The notes under the pieces are model-generated. The model saw only the letters and a program-made list of their open reading frames with translations, searched no databases and was not told the origin of the DNA. DNA of 64,000 nt from Paramecium pentaurelia. Its lineage: Eukaryota; Ciliophora; Oligohymenophorea; Peniculida; Parameciidae. Position 1 is the first letter of the stretch, and each line of letters opens with the position of its first letter. Of this stretch, positions 1 through 11,692 are shown in pieces. A program made the position numbers and the translations under genes. Location: NCBI GenBank assembly GCA_905183005.1, contig CAJJDO010000121.1, positions 124,001 to 188,000 on the forward strand, written 5' to 3'.

Positions 1-1209
1 AAAATTTGGCATCGAATTTATATCAAATATTTATTATTGATTTTAATAACAATATTGATAAATCAATTTTTATGTATTTGGTTAATAATTTAATTATTAA
101 TCAAGATTAAGTGATTAATAATTGATTATTTGCTTGAATTTATACATATAAAATATTATCAAAAGTATTTTAATTAAATATATGAGAAAGTAATATTGAT
201 CAATTATTTATGGAGTAACAAATATTAATGTAAATATATTCTAAATATACATAATGTAATCTTATTCAATTTAAGTAAACATAAATATGATTGTTTAGGC
301 AAAACAAGTAAAAAAATGTATTTAAATAGTTGTTTTTATAACAAAGATATAATCTTATTAATTAGAGTAAAAGTTTAAATTCTAAATACAATTATTAATT
401 TTCCTTATCCTGATCAAATATAATAAATATATTAATTTCTAAGATTGTAAATTGTTAATTTAATAAAAAATAAATGGTATTAATCCTAAATTATCAATAA
501 TAATATTCCAAATATCTCCTCTGTAAAATATTATTTACTTTGAAAACTCAATTATTTGAGTTATTAACATAATGTATTAGAATATAGCATAATTTGATAT
601 TATCAATTTATTGCATCCAATCTCTATTAATAAAATTGTTAGATAAAATAAAAGAAAAATGATATATACACTGAATATGAAAAGTTTAGGAGCACATTCA
701 TGTTAAATGAATTTCTCTATTTGATCTTTTAATGGGACAAAGTATTAGGCTGACAAATCATTAATCAATTTAAACTACTTTTTTGTAAGGATTATATTAG
801 ATAATAGTGTTGTTTTCTCTCTGTATAATAAAGAAAAGGATGAATGAGAACTTCTATTCTTATTAAAACCAGATTTCTTAAATAATTGATCTGAATCATT
901 TCTTTTCTTTATCATACTTAATTATTGAGAATCCTCCTTATTACTAGGTTCTTCATTAATAAGAAGTAAATCTTATTGATTATGAGGTGATGCTCTATCT
1001 GATCCTATTTATACACTAACTTATGTTAAAGTAGGTGATTTTGGATGAGTAATTTTCACTTATTGAATTTCAGATTGAATTTATTTTCTACTTTCTTAAG
1101 AAGGTTTACGTACTCTCATTTATTGTTAATTCATAGTTGACATTAGTTAAATAATAGGTTTGCATAGAGAATCCTCATTTGGAGGACTTGTTGTAGAATT
1201 TTAAATCAT
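1..1209 (-). CDS. Partial ion-channel-like membrane protein (5' part, runs off the left edge)
   Basis: Reading TAA/TAG as Gln, the minus strand is open from the ATG at 1209 to the window edge, about 403 codons without a TGA. The first 110 residues are polar and Ser/Gln/Lys-rich. A predicted membrane helix follows (FIFSVYIIFLLFYLTILLI), then a segment like the S2-S3 part of voltage- or cyclic-nucleotide-gated channels (WNIIIDNLGLIPFIFYQ), a basic stretch (LLYLIRIRKI) that could be a weak S4, and further hydrophobic stretches. No pore or nucleotide-binding domain is inside the window, so the channel call is an inference from layout only. Small introns may be unrecognised. The start lies only 16 bp after the stop of the upstream choline-transporter-like gene on the same strand. 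Confidence 0.55.
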
Positions 1210-1225
1210 TATTTATTATATTAAA

Positions 1226-3349
1226 TCATGCTTATTTTAGATTTGCCATCTCTGGTTATTCAAGAAATTCCTTTAAAGTTTCAGGACATCTAGATGCACT
1301 TAAACCACCATTTTATTTATTTAAATCTTCATCAAAAATAAAACATAATAGCACAGTGTCACATGCCATTCCATAAATTGACATAAAAAGTACAGCTAAT
1401 GCATATGCTATAATGAAAACAACCTAAATTAATCAATAATATTACAATACAAGGAAAAACTGGAGAGAATATCTTTTCTTTAAATTAATCCATAGTTGTA
1501 ATTACATAATAAAAGATCATTAAAGTGACAATTGAGATGCAGAATTTACCAACAAAAATGAATGCTCCACCAATGCCATTAACTAAAGAAAATCTCATAC
1601 TATTAGCCCAAATAGTTTCAAAAGCAGCTTTAGCAGCAGAACAAAAGTTTTTACCAGTTAAAGCAATCATAATGTAAGCATTATTATTCAAAAATCTAAT
1701 GAACCTTTCAAAACATGCCATTAAACAACTCAAACATCTTAATAAACATTTGACTGCTTTATTTTCAGAACCAGCTACTTTTTCAGTTTAATATCTAACA
1801 TATTCTAACATGATTCTAATAAGTTATACAATAGCTAAAATTAAAGAACCAAATGCTAATGAACCAGCATGATATCTAAATGCTCTATAAAGAGATTATG
1901 AAATAGCTCTTTCATCACCTCCAGCACCTTATTGTGCAAAATACCAAAAACAACAAGTAGAAGCAATCACAAAATTATTCAAAGCTTAAATGAATGCATT
2001 TATCCATAATCCACCAAATATGAAATACCAAATATATTATATTTACAATTCTGTATGTGTTACTTCAGCAAATGGACTACTACCTGTTCCTTTAATTTCT
2101 CCAACAGCATATACATATGCAGCAGTATATATCCACCAAAACCAAAGACCTGCCAAGACTATTGCAGTAACTTAAGGAACAAAGATTAATAAGAAATGAT
2201 CCTTCACACACATAGCTGCAGTTTTAATTACAGCTATAGCTAATCTTATTTTATTGAATATGCAAATTAATCCAATAACAGCAAAAGCACAAATACCATA
2301 CATAACATATGTTAAATATTGAAATGTTAATTAATTATCTGATGCTTTATTGGTTTATTCCACTGTATATTTTCCTGTTGTATCATTCATGATATCTTAG
2401 TAATAGAGATCTTATTAATGACACCAATATGTTCCGAATCCCAAACCTACTAAAAAGAGAAATATAGATGTCCAAACCAATACTCCAGCTAACAATCTTG
2501 TGAAAAACAAATAAATTATTCTATAATATAATATTATATATATATATACCCCATTAAAAATGCAACAGCAAATGAACAATATATAGCTTCCTTTGTTTAT
2601 GTTAAATCTTCTATGTAACCAGTCAAAACATCCATAGCAAATTAAGAACCATACTCTTAATAGTTATCGAATAAAGCTAATAAGGCATCTGGATAACAAA
2701 CACGATCAAATACTAAAATTTAATATTTATAATTTACAGATTGATGAATTGAAGATACATAAGAAATCTTTGAATACATCAGTACTATTAGATGTTGCAA
2801 ATGTCTTTAGTGCACTAGCAGCATCACATTTCTTTTCACAACTTTTAACCAAAATGTTTGGTTGGCAAGCAAGAGAAGTTGGTTTGGAATTTTCATCTGC
2901 ATATAAAGGACATTCTTTCACACAGACTGTTCTATTGAAGTAATCTCCAAAAGGTATTGCAAAATACAAATAAGGGTAATCTTTATTATTATCAAATCCA
3001 CAAGCAACACCTATCATTAAATATTTCACAATTTTTACCATTTGGATCATACATTGCAAGAAGTCTTTCTGGTTCTCCTTTAGAATAAGCTTCCTAAGAG
3101 ATAAATCTACTTTAAATATATTTAATACATTAAGATAGCCATCCCTGCAATAAAAAGTAGTAAACAAAGTATATCTGTGCAACCTCTATCTGCCAATGGT
3201 CCTGCAATAAGTCTAGGATCAATTTATTTCTAATTGCCTTATTGATCTGGTATTGTTGTAAGAGCCTTTTATGAGATTTCTGGACTTGTAGTAACTTAAG
3301 CAATCACCTAAACTTAATTGGCAGGCTAAACTTTATTATTTTTTCTCAT
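1226..3349 (-). CDS. Choline transporter-like protein (CTL/SLC44 family)
   Basis: A multi-pass membrane protein of about 665 residues. Five introns can be placed at 3107-3128, 3011-3038, 2713-2737, 2521-2549 and 1424-1445 (22, 28, 25, 29 and 22 nt); removing them closes the frame exactly. Family signatures are the early segment RLLAMYDPNG, then CGFDNNKDYPYLYF and GDYFNRTVCVKECP, typical of the first extracellular loop of CTL proteins. Near the C-terminus are FERFIRFLNNNAYIMIAL and the closing FMSIYGMACDTVLLCF with an acidic FDED, also typical of CTL. Family members are proposed to carry choline or related substrates across plasma or organelle membranes; substrate and location cannot be read here. 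The start is the first ATG of the open frame, and the N-terminal tail is Gln/Thr-rich and cytosolic in character. Confidence 0.9.
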
Positions 3350-3596
3350 TTATTAATAAAAATTTCAAAGTAAATATTATTAATTTATAACTCTATTAAA
3401 TTAACAATTAAGGTACATTTTTGATCAACAATCTTTTTGTTCTAAAGTATTTAAATTATAATAGTAAAAATAGTTTATTTATTTGATCAATTTCTATAAG
3501 TAATTAATATGTTAGAGATATTAAATGATATTATTATTAAGAACTAATTAATTATGATTAGATAATAATGTATTAAATAAAATATTTTAATTTTAG

Positions 3597-4850
3597 ATGT
3601 AAGAATATAATTTTTAAGTGTATTAAAAACCAAAAAATGAATTTGATGTTAGTTATGAAGATTAAGTAAAACAAAAAAAACAAAGATTATGGACTGGAAA
3701 ACCTGTACCATAATAATAAGATGATTAAGATGATGATATATTTGATTAACCAAAAAAAGATGAAAAAGTAGAAATTACAAAGGTTGAGTAAGAAATTTAA
3801 AGAAATCCTTAAGAAATTGTTCAAACATTTCAAAAAGTTGAAAATGATAATTATTAAATTGAAGTTGTTGATGAAGAAGCAGCTATGATGAGAAGAAGAA
3901 GAGTAATTTAATCTAGATTGGCAGAAGAATAATAATTATTGTAATAAGAATAATAATAAAATCAAGAATAAAAAAAAGAGAAAAAGTAAAAGGAAAGAAA
4001 AAAAGAGAAAAAACATAAAAAGAAAAAGGATGATATCATTTATAAAAATGATTAAGATGAATAAGAAGAAGATAATTAAGAATAATAAAAAGAAATTGAA
4101 TTACTAAAACCAGTATTTGTTTCTAGAGTTTAAAGAGATTAATTAGATAAAATAGAAGAAGAAGAGATTAGATTAAAAGAAGAAAAAACAAAAAATTTAG
4201 AACGAATGAGATTAGAAAATAAAATTTTAATTTTAAATTCTGTTAAATCTGATGCTGCAAAAGCAGTTAATGAGGATAGTGATGATGGATAATAAAAATT
4301 AAATGATGAAGATACTTTAGATGAAACTGAATATGCATTATGGAAAATAAGAGAATTAAAAAGAATCAAATAATTTAATGATGAAAAAAATAAATATGAG
4401 ATAGAAAGAGTTGAAATAGAAAGAAGAAGAAATTTAACAGATATGTAGAGAATTCAAGAAGATTTTAAATTAGGTTCTGATAAAACAAAAATGGAAGATA
4501 AAACAAAATATGTTTTCATGTAGAAATATTATAATACAGGAGCTTTTTATAAAGATATGGATGATCCTATATTTTAAAGAGATTATAATTTACCAGTTGG
4601 TGAAGATTTGTGGGTATTATAATATTATTATTATTTTTAGAGAAAGGACAATTTACCATAGATATTACAGAAGAGAAGAGGAGAATTTGGAAAAAAAGGA
4701 AATTCTAAATATACTCATTTAACTTAAGAAGATACAACTAATTTTGATCCAAGTTATTAAGTAGATTAAAATATTAGATAAAAATTCTTAAATTAATAGG
4801 CAGGATCAAAATCTTCAAATAATTTCTTTAATCAGTTTAAAAAAAGTTGA
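3597..4850 (+). CDS. MFAP1: Microfibrillar-associated protein 1 homologue (spliceosome component)
   Basis: A protein of about 408 residues, highly charged and with Lys/Glu-rich helical stretches through residues 70-260. The C-terminal third carries the MFAP1 signature: YYNTGAFYKDMDDPIFQRDY, then PVGED, then GNSKYTHLTQEDTTNFDP, which matches the strongly conserved end of human MFAP1. Family knowledge: MFAP1 is a nuclear protein of the spliceosomal B complex, so a role in pre-mRNA splicing is expected, which is of interest in a genome with such tiny introns. One intron (4614-4640, 27 nt) sits inside the conserved block; its length is a multiple of three and it holds no in-frame TGA. The start at 3597 directly follows a possible 27-nt 5'UTR intron (GTATTA...TTTTAG). 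Confidence 0.9.
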
Positions 4851-4921
4851 TTATTTTAATATATTTAATAATTTGAAAAGTATGATAAATAATTATAAAA
4901 TTAAGAAAAATTGAATAATTT

Positions 4922-7256
4922 TCATTTGATTTTCTAATTATTAATTGTTTTGTTTCTTAATAATTATTGAATAGTTTCTAATTTTAATGGAAAAGCTATA
5001 TATAATAATTTATAAATAAATACATGGTTATGGATATTATTATTCAGTATTAGTTCTTGGTCTATTTTATGGAGTTTTGTTTTGATGTAATTATTACTAA
5101 CGTTATTTTTAGGCATTGAGATATGATGAATCTGGAGATCTATTATTAACTCTATAACTAATAGGAGTGTAAGAATTTTATTATTCAGTCATAACTTATC
5201 TCTCTGTTCTACAAGCATCTGAAAGTAAGGATTTTAATTATGTATTATTATTATTATTATTATTAGTTGGACTTTATTATTTAATTATATTAGTTAAATT
5301 ATTTTTGATATTGTTATTCTTATATGGTTATAATTGAAATGTCATAACACTATTAATGATATCTTATGTAGTATCAGTATTTAAATTACTAGTATTACAT
5401 GGATTAGATTATTTTTTTAAATAAATACTGAAATCAAAGTCTGCTTAATTTTATTATTTTGTTAAATTTTTTTAATTAGTAGGAGATGAATCAGATCCTC
5501 TTTTTTTATTAATCATCTATTCTAAAAGATTAGTTTATATTTTGACAGTTTCACTAATAAGATTTTTAACTGATTATTATTATTATTATTTTGGTGGTGA
5601 TCTTGAATTAAGAAATGACTTAATAAAATTACCAGTTAATTTAGGTGATTAATCTTATTTTTCAAATTTTGAATTTGGAATATCTTTATTAATTTATATT
5701 TGTAATACTTTTCCTTTAATTTTTGATTATTCTTATTCTTCTATTATTTTTTTTTCAGATGCATTTGATTATAATGATTCTTCTCTAATAACATCTAAAT
5801 TAATATTATAATGTTTATGATAACTTGTAATTAAATGAGATATATATGGGGATTGATAAATGATATGTCTACATGCAATTTCAATAGATTTAAGATGATA
5901 TAATTCACTTAGTTTAAATTCTTCAGTATCTATTTTATCATCTTTAACACCATGTTACTTAGCTTTTTCTAATTCAACAAATCTTAATTCAGTAGCAATT
6001 GTGAAATATGAAATTGAAAGATAGATAACTTTTTCCAATAATTATCTTTTTGCTAATTCAAATATCATTTCACCAAATTATGTGAAATCTTCATAAATTT
6101 ATGGAGCCATATGCATAATTGATCCAATATTAAAGTTTTTAATCCATTCAGCCAAATTTTGAATACCCAACAAAGATCGATATTCTTCATTTTAAGTTAC
6201 TAATTTTAATTCTTTTCTAATTGATTTTTCATTATTTTCTGGATTGTTTCTCCAATTATACAATTATCTTTTTGTTTCTTTAAGTAATTATTTCTAATCT
6301 AGTCTTATAGAAGTTAAATCTTCTTGTTTAATCATATCCTTTAATACATCTTAGGCACTATCAATTACAAGTCTACCAAATTCAATTTCATCTTTAAGTT
6401 AATAAGTTTAACCCTTCTTCTTTTTATCTACATTATGTGATGATTCATCTAAATGATTTAAAAAAAAGTAACATACTTCTCACTGAAACAATAGATTATG
6501 ATGTTGTAGCAGTACCTTAAGAGCCATTAACTTATAGCCACTATTAACAAAAAGAATTGGCTATCTTAAATAACTCTCTCATAGTTTATGCTGCTTTTTG
6601 AGAATTAATCAAAGCTTACTTATGTCTATATATAAATTCTAAATTACTTTCCTAATTGACTTAATATTGCAGTATATTATAAATAAGCTTTAACTAAAAA
6701 TGCTTATCTTTTAATGAGTTAAGCTTATTTTTCTTGTACATTTGTTAAAGTTTACAAATCTTATTCATCTTCTTTGATTCCAATTTCCATGTTGTAAATT
6801 ACTCCATCAAGATATTTAGAACATTTATCAAGGATCCATTGACTAATTATTTTAAATACAAGGATACCATTAATAGGCACATGCTTAATTATACAAGATA
6901 ATAATGATTAAGTTCCTATCAATTACTCTACCACAACTGGCAGCAAACTAATAATATTTATTATGGGATATGATACTTCTAGCATCTATTCAGATTATTA
7001 TAATAATTTCAATGCCTCTTTATGTTTTTATTATTTTATTTTAGCAGTAGCCTATTCATTCAAAAGATTAATTTGCTGCATGAAAGAATCTATTATTTTT
7101 AGGTTTTTTGAAAATACCCTAATTATTGAACAATTATTTTAGATTATTTGATTGAGTGTACTCTTATAAATCTTCATCATCTTCTTCATCATAAGATTCC
7201 TCATCAGGTTATTGTTCTTACTTGGAGTTATTTGAAATTGTTTGTTAATTATTCAT
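4922..7256 (-). CDS. TPR-like protein with long polar Gln-rich C-terminal tail
   Basis: About 724 residues after removal of six introns (28, 29, 25, 22, 28 and 28 nt), which closes the frame exactly. The N-terminus is acidic (DEESYDEEDDEDLQEY). Residues about 55-330 have TPR-like helical pairs, for example KQQKHKEALKLLQQSEQMLE, NLIIIILYNQACAYQ and SQLGKHKQALINSQKAA. A second helical block contains LAEWIKNFNIGSIMHMAP and LELYHLKSIEIACRHIIYQ-like sequence. The last 200 residues are Gln/Ser/Asn-rich and probably disordered. I do not recognise an orthologue; a scaffold role is an inference from the repeats. The start codon is only 13 bp from the start codon of the divergent MAP kinase gene. Confidence 0.75.
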
Positions 7257-7269
7257 TAATAAAATAATA

Positions 7270-8497
7270 ATGGATTAAAAGAAAGACATTATTCTCAAGA
7301 AAATTGTAGAAAATGAAGAAACAACAATATAGAAACTTCCTCCTTAAATTAGATCAGCTATTCCTTTGAAACATAAAGTATAATGTGGTGGAGGCACATT
7401 TGAAATTTACACTCATTATGAGTTATAGCGTAATATAGGAAATGGTGCTTTTGGGTTTGTTTGTTCAGGAAAAGATAAATTGAATAATATTGATGTTGCC
7501 ATTAAGAAAGTATTAGTATTTATTACATATAGATTGCAATGGTTTTTAGAGATTTACTTGATGCTAAAAAGGTTCTAAGAGAAATTAAACTATTGAGTAT
7601 TATAATTAACATTTAAAATTAGAGTTCTTTGATAATCCAAATATAGTTAAATTATTGGATATCATTGTTCCTGATGATTAAGATACTTATAAAGATTTGT
7701 ATTTAGTGTTTCAACTTATGCATCTAGATTTAGAAAAAGTCATTTAATCTCCTTAACCTTTGACAGATAAGAAGATCAATTGGTGTATGTATTAAATCAT
7801 TAGTGGCTTATATTATATGCATTCAGCAAATATCATTCATAGAGATCTTAAACCCAATAACATATTTATAAATGCAAATTGCCATATCAAAATTGGAGAT
7901 TTGAATTTAGCAAGAAAGTAAGAAGTAGAAAATGCTTCAATTTAAACTGATTATGTTGTTTAAAGGTGGTATAGAGCACCAGAAGTTTTATTATCCTCTA
8001 GTGAATATACTAAAGCTATAGACATATGGTCTCTTGGTTGTATTTTAGGTGAACTTTTAGGAAGAACCATTTTATTCAAAGGTATGCATCACTAAGAATA
8101 AATTGAAAAAATTGTTGCTGTCTTAGGTAAACCTAAATAAGAAGACTTGCCTTATGAAATTGATGAATAATCTACTGAATTTTTGTAGTAATTACCAGAA
8201 AGAGAACCTATTAAATGGGCAGACTTTTTTCCATTTGCCTCACCTTTAGCTTTAGATTTGTTAGAAAATATGTTAGTAAATACATTTTATTAATATTAGG
8301 TCTATAATCCTAATAAGAGATATACAATTTAATAGTGTATTGAACATCCATACTTTAAATAACAATATATTGATCATCCACCCCAAGTTTGTAAGGAGTC
8401 CTTTGATTGGTCTTTTGATGATATTGAACTTAAGGAACAAGCCTTGCGAAAAGCTTTGTATTAAGAGGCACTTGAGTTCTTAAAGCCAAAAAAATGA
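7270..8497 (+). CDS. MAP kinase (ERK-type) with altered DFG motif
   Basis: A Ser/Thr kinase of 384 residues with three introns (23, 26 and 24 nt; the last at 8276-8299); the frame closes exactly. Seen in order: glycine loop GNGAFGFV, VAIKK lysine, HRDLKPNN catalytic loop, activation-loop TDY (7946-7954), RWYRAPEVLL and IDIWSLGCILGELL. The spacing and the MAPK insert region fit the ERK class; TDY rather than TEY is known from plant and some protist MAP kinases. Unusual: the Mg-binding DFG motif reads DLN (codons 7898-7906, GDLNLARK), keeping the Asp but not Phe-Gly. A short tail follows the kinase domain. It lies divergently from the TPR-like gene and convergently, 26 bp away, with the next gene. 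Confidence 0.93.
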
Positions 8498-8523
8498 TAG
8501 TAATATTGATTTTTATACTTAAA

Positions 8524-9208
8524 TCAAGTAAAAAATTTTCTCTACAAATGCAATTAAGGAAAGGCTTGCATCATATTTATTTTTTTAGGTGAAACTTTTT
8601 ATTCTTTTATAAAAAAGTTATTCGCAAATGTGAAAGCACATTCATCTCTATTTGTTGGTGAACTCTATTTAGATTCAATATGAGGCAATATTGAACGTTT
8701 ATAATTTTAAGATATTGATTGTTTATCTAAAAAATATCCGTAATCATCTGCAGTATTCTACTTTTCATGAGGTTGCAGTAAACTACGTGAATTTCTTTAA
8801 GACAATATGAGATCAGGTATTTCTTTTCTTTATTTCATCCTAGTATCAATTATTTTCTGTTTTTAATTTATAGTAAATCTAAGTCTCTCATTTTCTGATA
8901 TTATCCTCTTAATCTATTCAATTGGGTCTACTTTCTTAGCAGTAACTATTTATTTTTAAGAATAGCTGTTGAAAAAGTTAAATTGATTTGTTTTTTCATC
9001 ATCACAAGGTGATATCAAACCTTATAGAAGATTATTTTCTCGAGATTCTCTGACATTAGTTGATGCTGTAACTAATCCATCTGTCAATATTCTGTCTAAA
9101 ATAAACAAAAATACATATACCAGGTAATTGATGAGCCTGTTTTAATTTAAGTCCAGCCTTTTTTTTTAATATTATTTTTTAGCCCTGATCCTTGCATTTT
9201 AGGTCCAT
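8524..9208 (-). CDS. Unknown basic protein, 219 residues
   Basis: One 25-nt intron after residue about 28 joins two open segments, and the frame then closes exactly on TGA. The protein is Lys/Arg/Gln/Ser-rich, with a short predicted coiled coil around VDPIEQIKRIISENERLRF. I see no catalytic motif, membrane helix or signal peptide. The ATG at 9208 is the first in the open frame. No family recognised. Confidence 0.65.
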
Positions 9209-9808
9209 ATCTGATCTTAGAAGGTTTAATTTTATATTAAAATTAATTATGCTAATACTGAAAATTTTGATACTACAAACACAATCAAAATATAAAAGAC
9301 ATTAATATCATACTTTTTATGTTAATATATCTATTGATGAATTTATTTTCAGCAATTTTGTAAACTCTTTTTATGAAATCAAAAACATAATTCCTTTTTA
9401 TAGAATTCATAACTTAAAATTAAAAAGTTATTTATTACCTATAAATAAGTAATCAAAAATTTGATTTTTCATTTAGATATTAAATAATTAAGATTTTTCT
9501 AGGTTCTAAAATGATTTATTTTGGCTTAACAACTATAAATATATATCATTTTATAATATCTATTCTATATTAAAAGTAGTTTTTTAACATTTACAACTTC
9601 CCATAAAATTATAATTAAAAACATCTTGTCAGAAATTGATTATATTAATTCATCATTTAATAAGATAGAATTATATAATTAAAAATATTATAAGATTATC
9701 TAATAATCATACTAAATATTATTAACTAATATGAATATATTAATAGATATATCTATTAGGACAATTCAAGTTTATTTTACATAATTGATTAGTTAGGAAA
9801 TTAATTTA
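9209..9808 (+). other. Intergenic, no gene seen
   Basis: About 600 bp of very AT-rich sequence between two minus-strand genes. All frames are broken by TGA at short intervals, and I see no conserved motif, RNA gene or long repeat. It should hold the promoter of the 8524-9208 gene and the 3' end of the 9809-10729 gene. Confidence 0.6.
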
Positions 9809-10729
9809 TCAAAAAATTTAACATTTAACACAAGCCTCTGGGTAGTTCTCAAATCTTTTATTTTTAATATCCTCTTATTTGAATAAGGGATGTTATCTTT
9901 TATTAATTTTATTTTCATCATCAATTAAATCTAAAGAGGATATAGATTCATATTAAAGGGATCTTGCTTTTTATTTACTCTTTTATTAAATAAAACTTTC
10001 AGTTGAGAAGGATTTACTTTTAATAATTTCAAATAATTTATCTCTATATTCATCAATTAAATTCAACAAGATAATGTATTTATGAATTTAGCATGATATT
10101 TTAATAAATGTTTAATCATTAATAATACCTATAAATTTCTCATTCAATTTATTAAAGTTGACATTATTGTTAATTTGTGATTATAGAAACTAGTATTGTA
10201 AATTATCTATTTCATTTTAGTATATCTATGATAATCTGAAAATGTAAATTTTTTCATATTCATTTTCCACATAGTTCTCAACATCTGTAACATCACTGAG
10301 TTCTGATAAATCATTTAATTACTTTTGTATAAGTAATTTGATTTGTTTAATATTCCTAAAATTGTAAGAAATAGTTACTATTTGTTTTCTTGATAAATTA
10401 ATGAAGCTTACTTTTTTTTTAGATTTGATGGAATCTAGAAATAGATGTCTAATTAAACTTTTATATCTTAGATTTCATTACTAATAGACTGCAACTTAAA
10501 CATATTATCTTAGAATACTTCAATTATTTTGTATGAATAGTTTCTAATTATTTTAGGATCGACATTTCCTAATTCATATTTTATTTGATCGACAATTAAC
10601 TAATCATGAATTAGTAGTTGATACATCAATATCATGTTGATAATTGCAAGGAAGAATTTGGGATTATTGTTACTATTGATCAACATTCTCAAAAAGCTTT
10701 TGAGTCAACAATATAACTTTAGGAATCAT
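9809..10729 (-). CDS. Unknown coiled-coil protein, 290 residues
   Basis: Two introns (25 and 23 nt) link three open segments, and the frame closes exactly. The protein is mostly helical and charged, with heptad-like stretches (for example LGNVDPKIIRNYSYKIIEVF, KQNIKQIKLLIQKQLNDLSE and YQNEIDNLQYQFLQSQI). The C-terminus ends with PEACVKCQIF, a Cys-pair tail of unknown meaning. No family recognised. The start is 32 bp downstream of the stop of the TMEM223-like gene on the same strand. Confidence 0.65.
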
Positions 10730-10761
10730 TAATTATGTAATACAATAATTTTTATGTAATA

Positions 10762-11407
10762 TCATAGATTGTATTTTTTTTTTTAATTGCTAGATAATTC
10801 CTTCTCCATTCCTTTAGGTCTTACTATTATATCTTGACCTTATAAAACACTTTTCATAATTTATTCATCTAAGACATATTAATGTTTAAAAAACATAGTT
10901 CTGGTTGTACTACCTAATTTGTATTTGAACATAGGTATTCTTAATGAAGGATGAAGGAAATAGGAAAAGCCTCTAAAATTTTCAATATCAATATAAAATG
11001 ATCTACTATTCAATCCAAAGAGTGAATAAGAATCCATTACAATTGATTTTCCATTTGGTGACAACCACAAATTAAAAAGAGTTTTGTTTGTTTTCCAATA
11101 AAAAAATATCATTCCTATACCAAGAGCAGCCATTATAATAATTGAATTTTCCATTCCAGACTTATAAGAAGCAGCAGTCAAATCTTAGATATATATTAAT
11201 AGTATAAATACCATTTAATGCATATTATGAATTTTATTTGTCTTACATATATGAATATGCATTATATCCAATAAGTCCTAAGTAAAATACATTGAAAAGT
11301 TTAATGCTTTTTCCTTCAGTTGATTTGTAAATGCTTAAAAGGTCTCCATTTGGAAATTTTGATGGATCAATATAGACACTAAATTTATTGATTATTTTAT
11401 AAATCAT
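10762..11407 (-). CDS. Two-helix membrane protein, possibly TMEM223/TMEM186-like (mitochondrial)
   Basis: A protein of 205 residues with one 28-nt intron ending in AAG. Two predicted membrane helices (FNVFYLGLIGYNAYSYM and SIIIMAALGIGMIFFYW) are followed by a soluble part with NGKSIVMDSYSLFGL and FYIDIENF, then an IIVRPKG segment near the end. The layout, with two helices and then a short beta-rich tail carrying a 'FGL' turn, resembles the mitochondrial inner-membrane proteins TMEM223/TMEM186, which act in cytochrome oxidase or complex I assembly. That resemblance is by eye and weak; without an alignment the safe call is a small two-helix membrane protein. Confidence 0.5.
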
Positions 11408-11692
11408 TAAAAAAGATGGATGTATTAATATTTAATATTTTCTTTATTTTATGATAAATATATAATGTTTAATTTGAATCCATTATGTGAATTATCAATT
11501 AATTTTACAAAATTTTAATCACAAAAAATAGAACTTTGATTATAATATCATTATATATATAAAATTCCTAAGATTATATTAATTATATAAATAAATAAAT
11601 TGATATTTTAATATAAATACTAATAATATTACATTAGATATCTAAATTATACATAATTAATTGTTTAATTTTCAAAATTAACTCTTCGTAAA

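Noticed and set aside
4987..5820. A plausible multi-pass membrane protein on the plus strand (Leu/Ile/Tyr-rich, ending ITSKLILQCL)
   Set aside because: The minus strand of the same DNA continues the TPR-like gene in frame to TGA at 4922 with a Gln/Ser-rich tail and an exact frame closure. Hydrophobic frames opposite Gln-rich (TAA) coding sequence are a systematic shadow in this genome.
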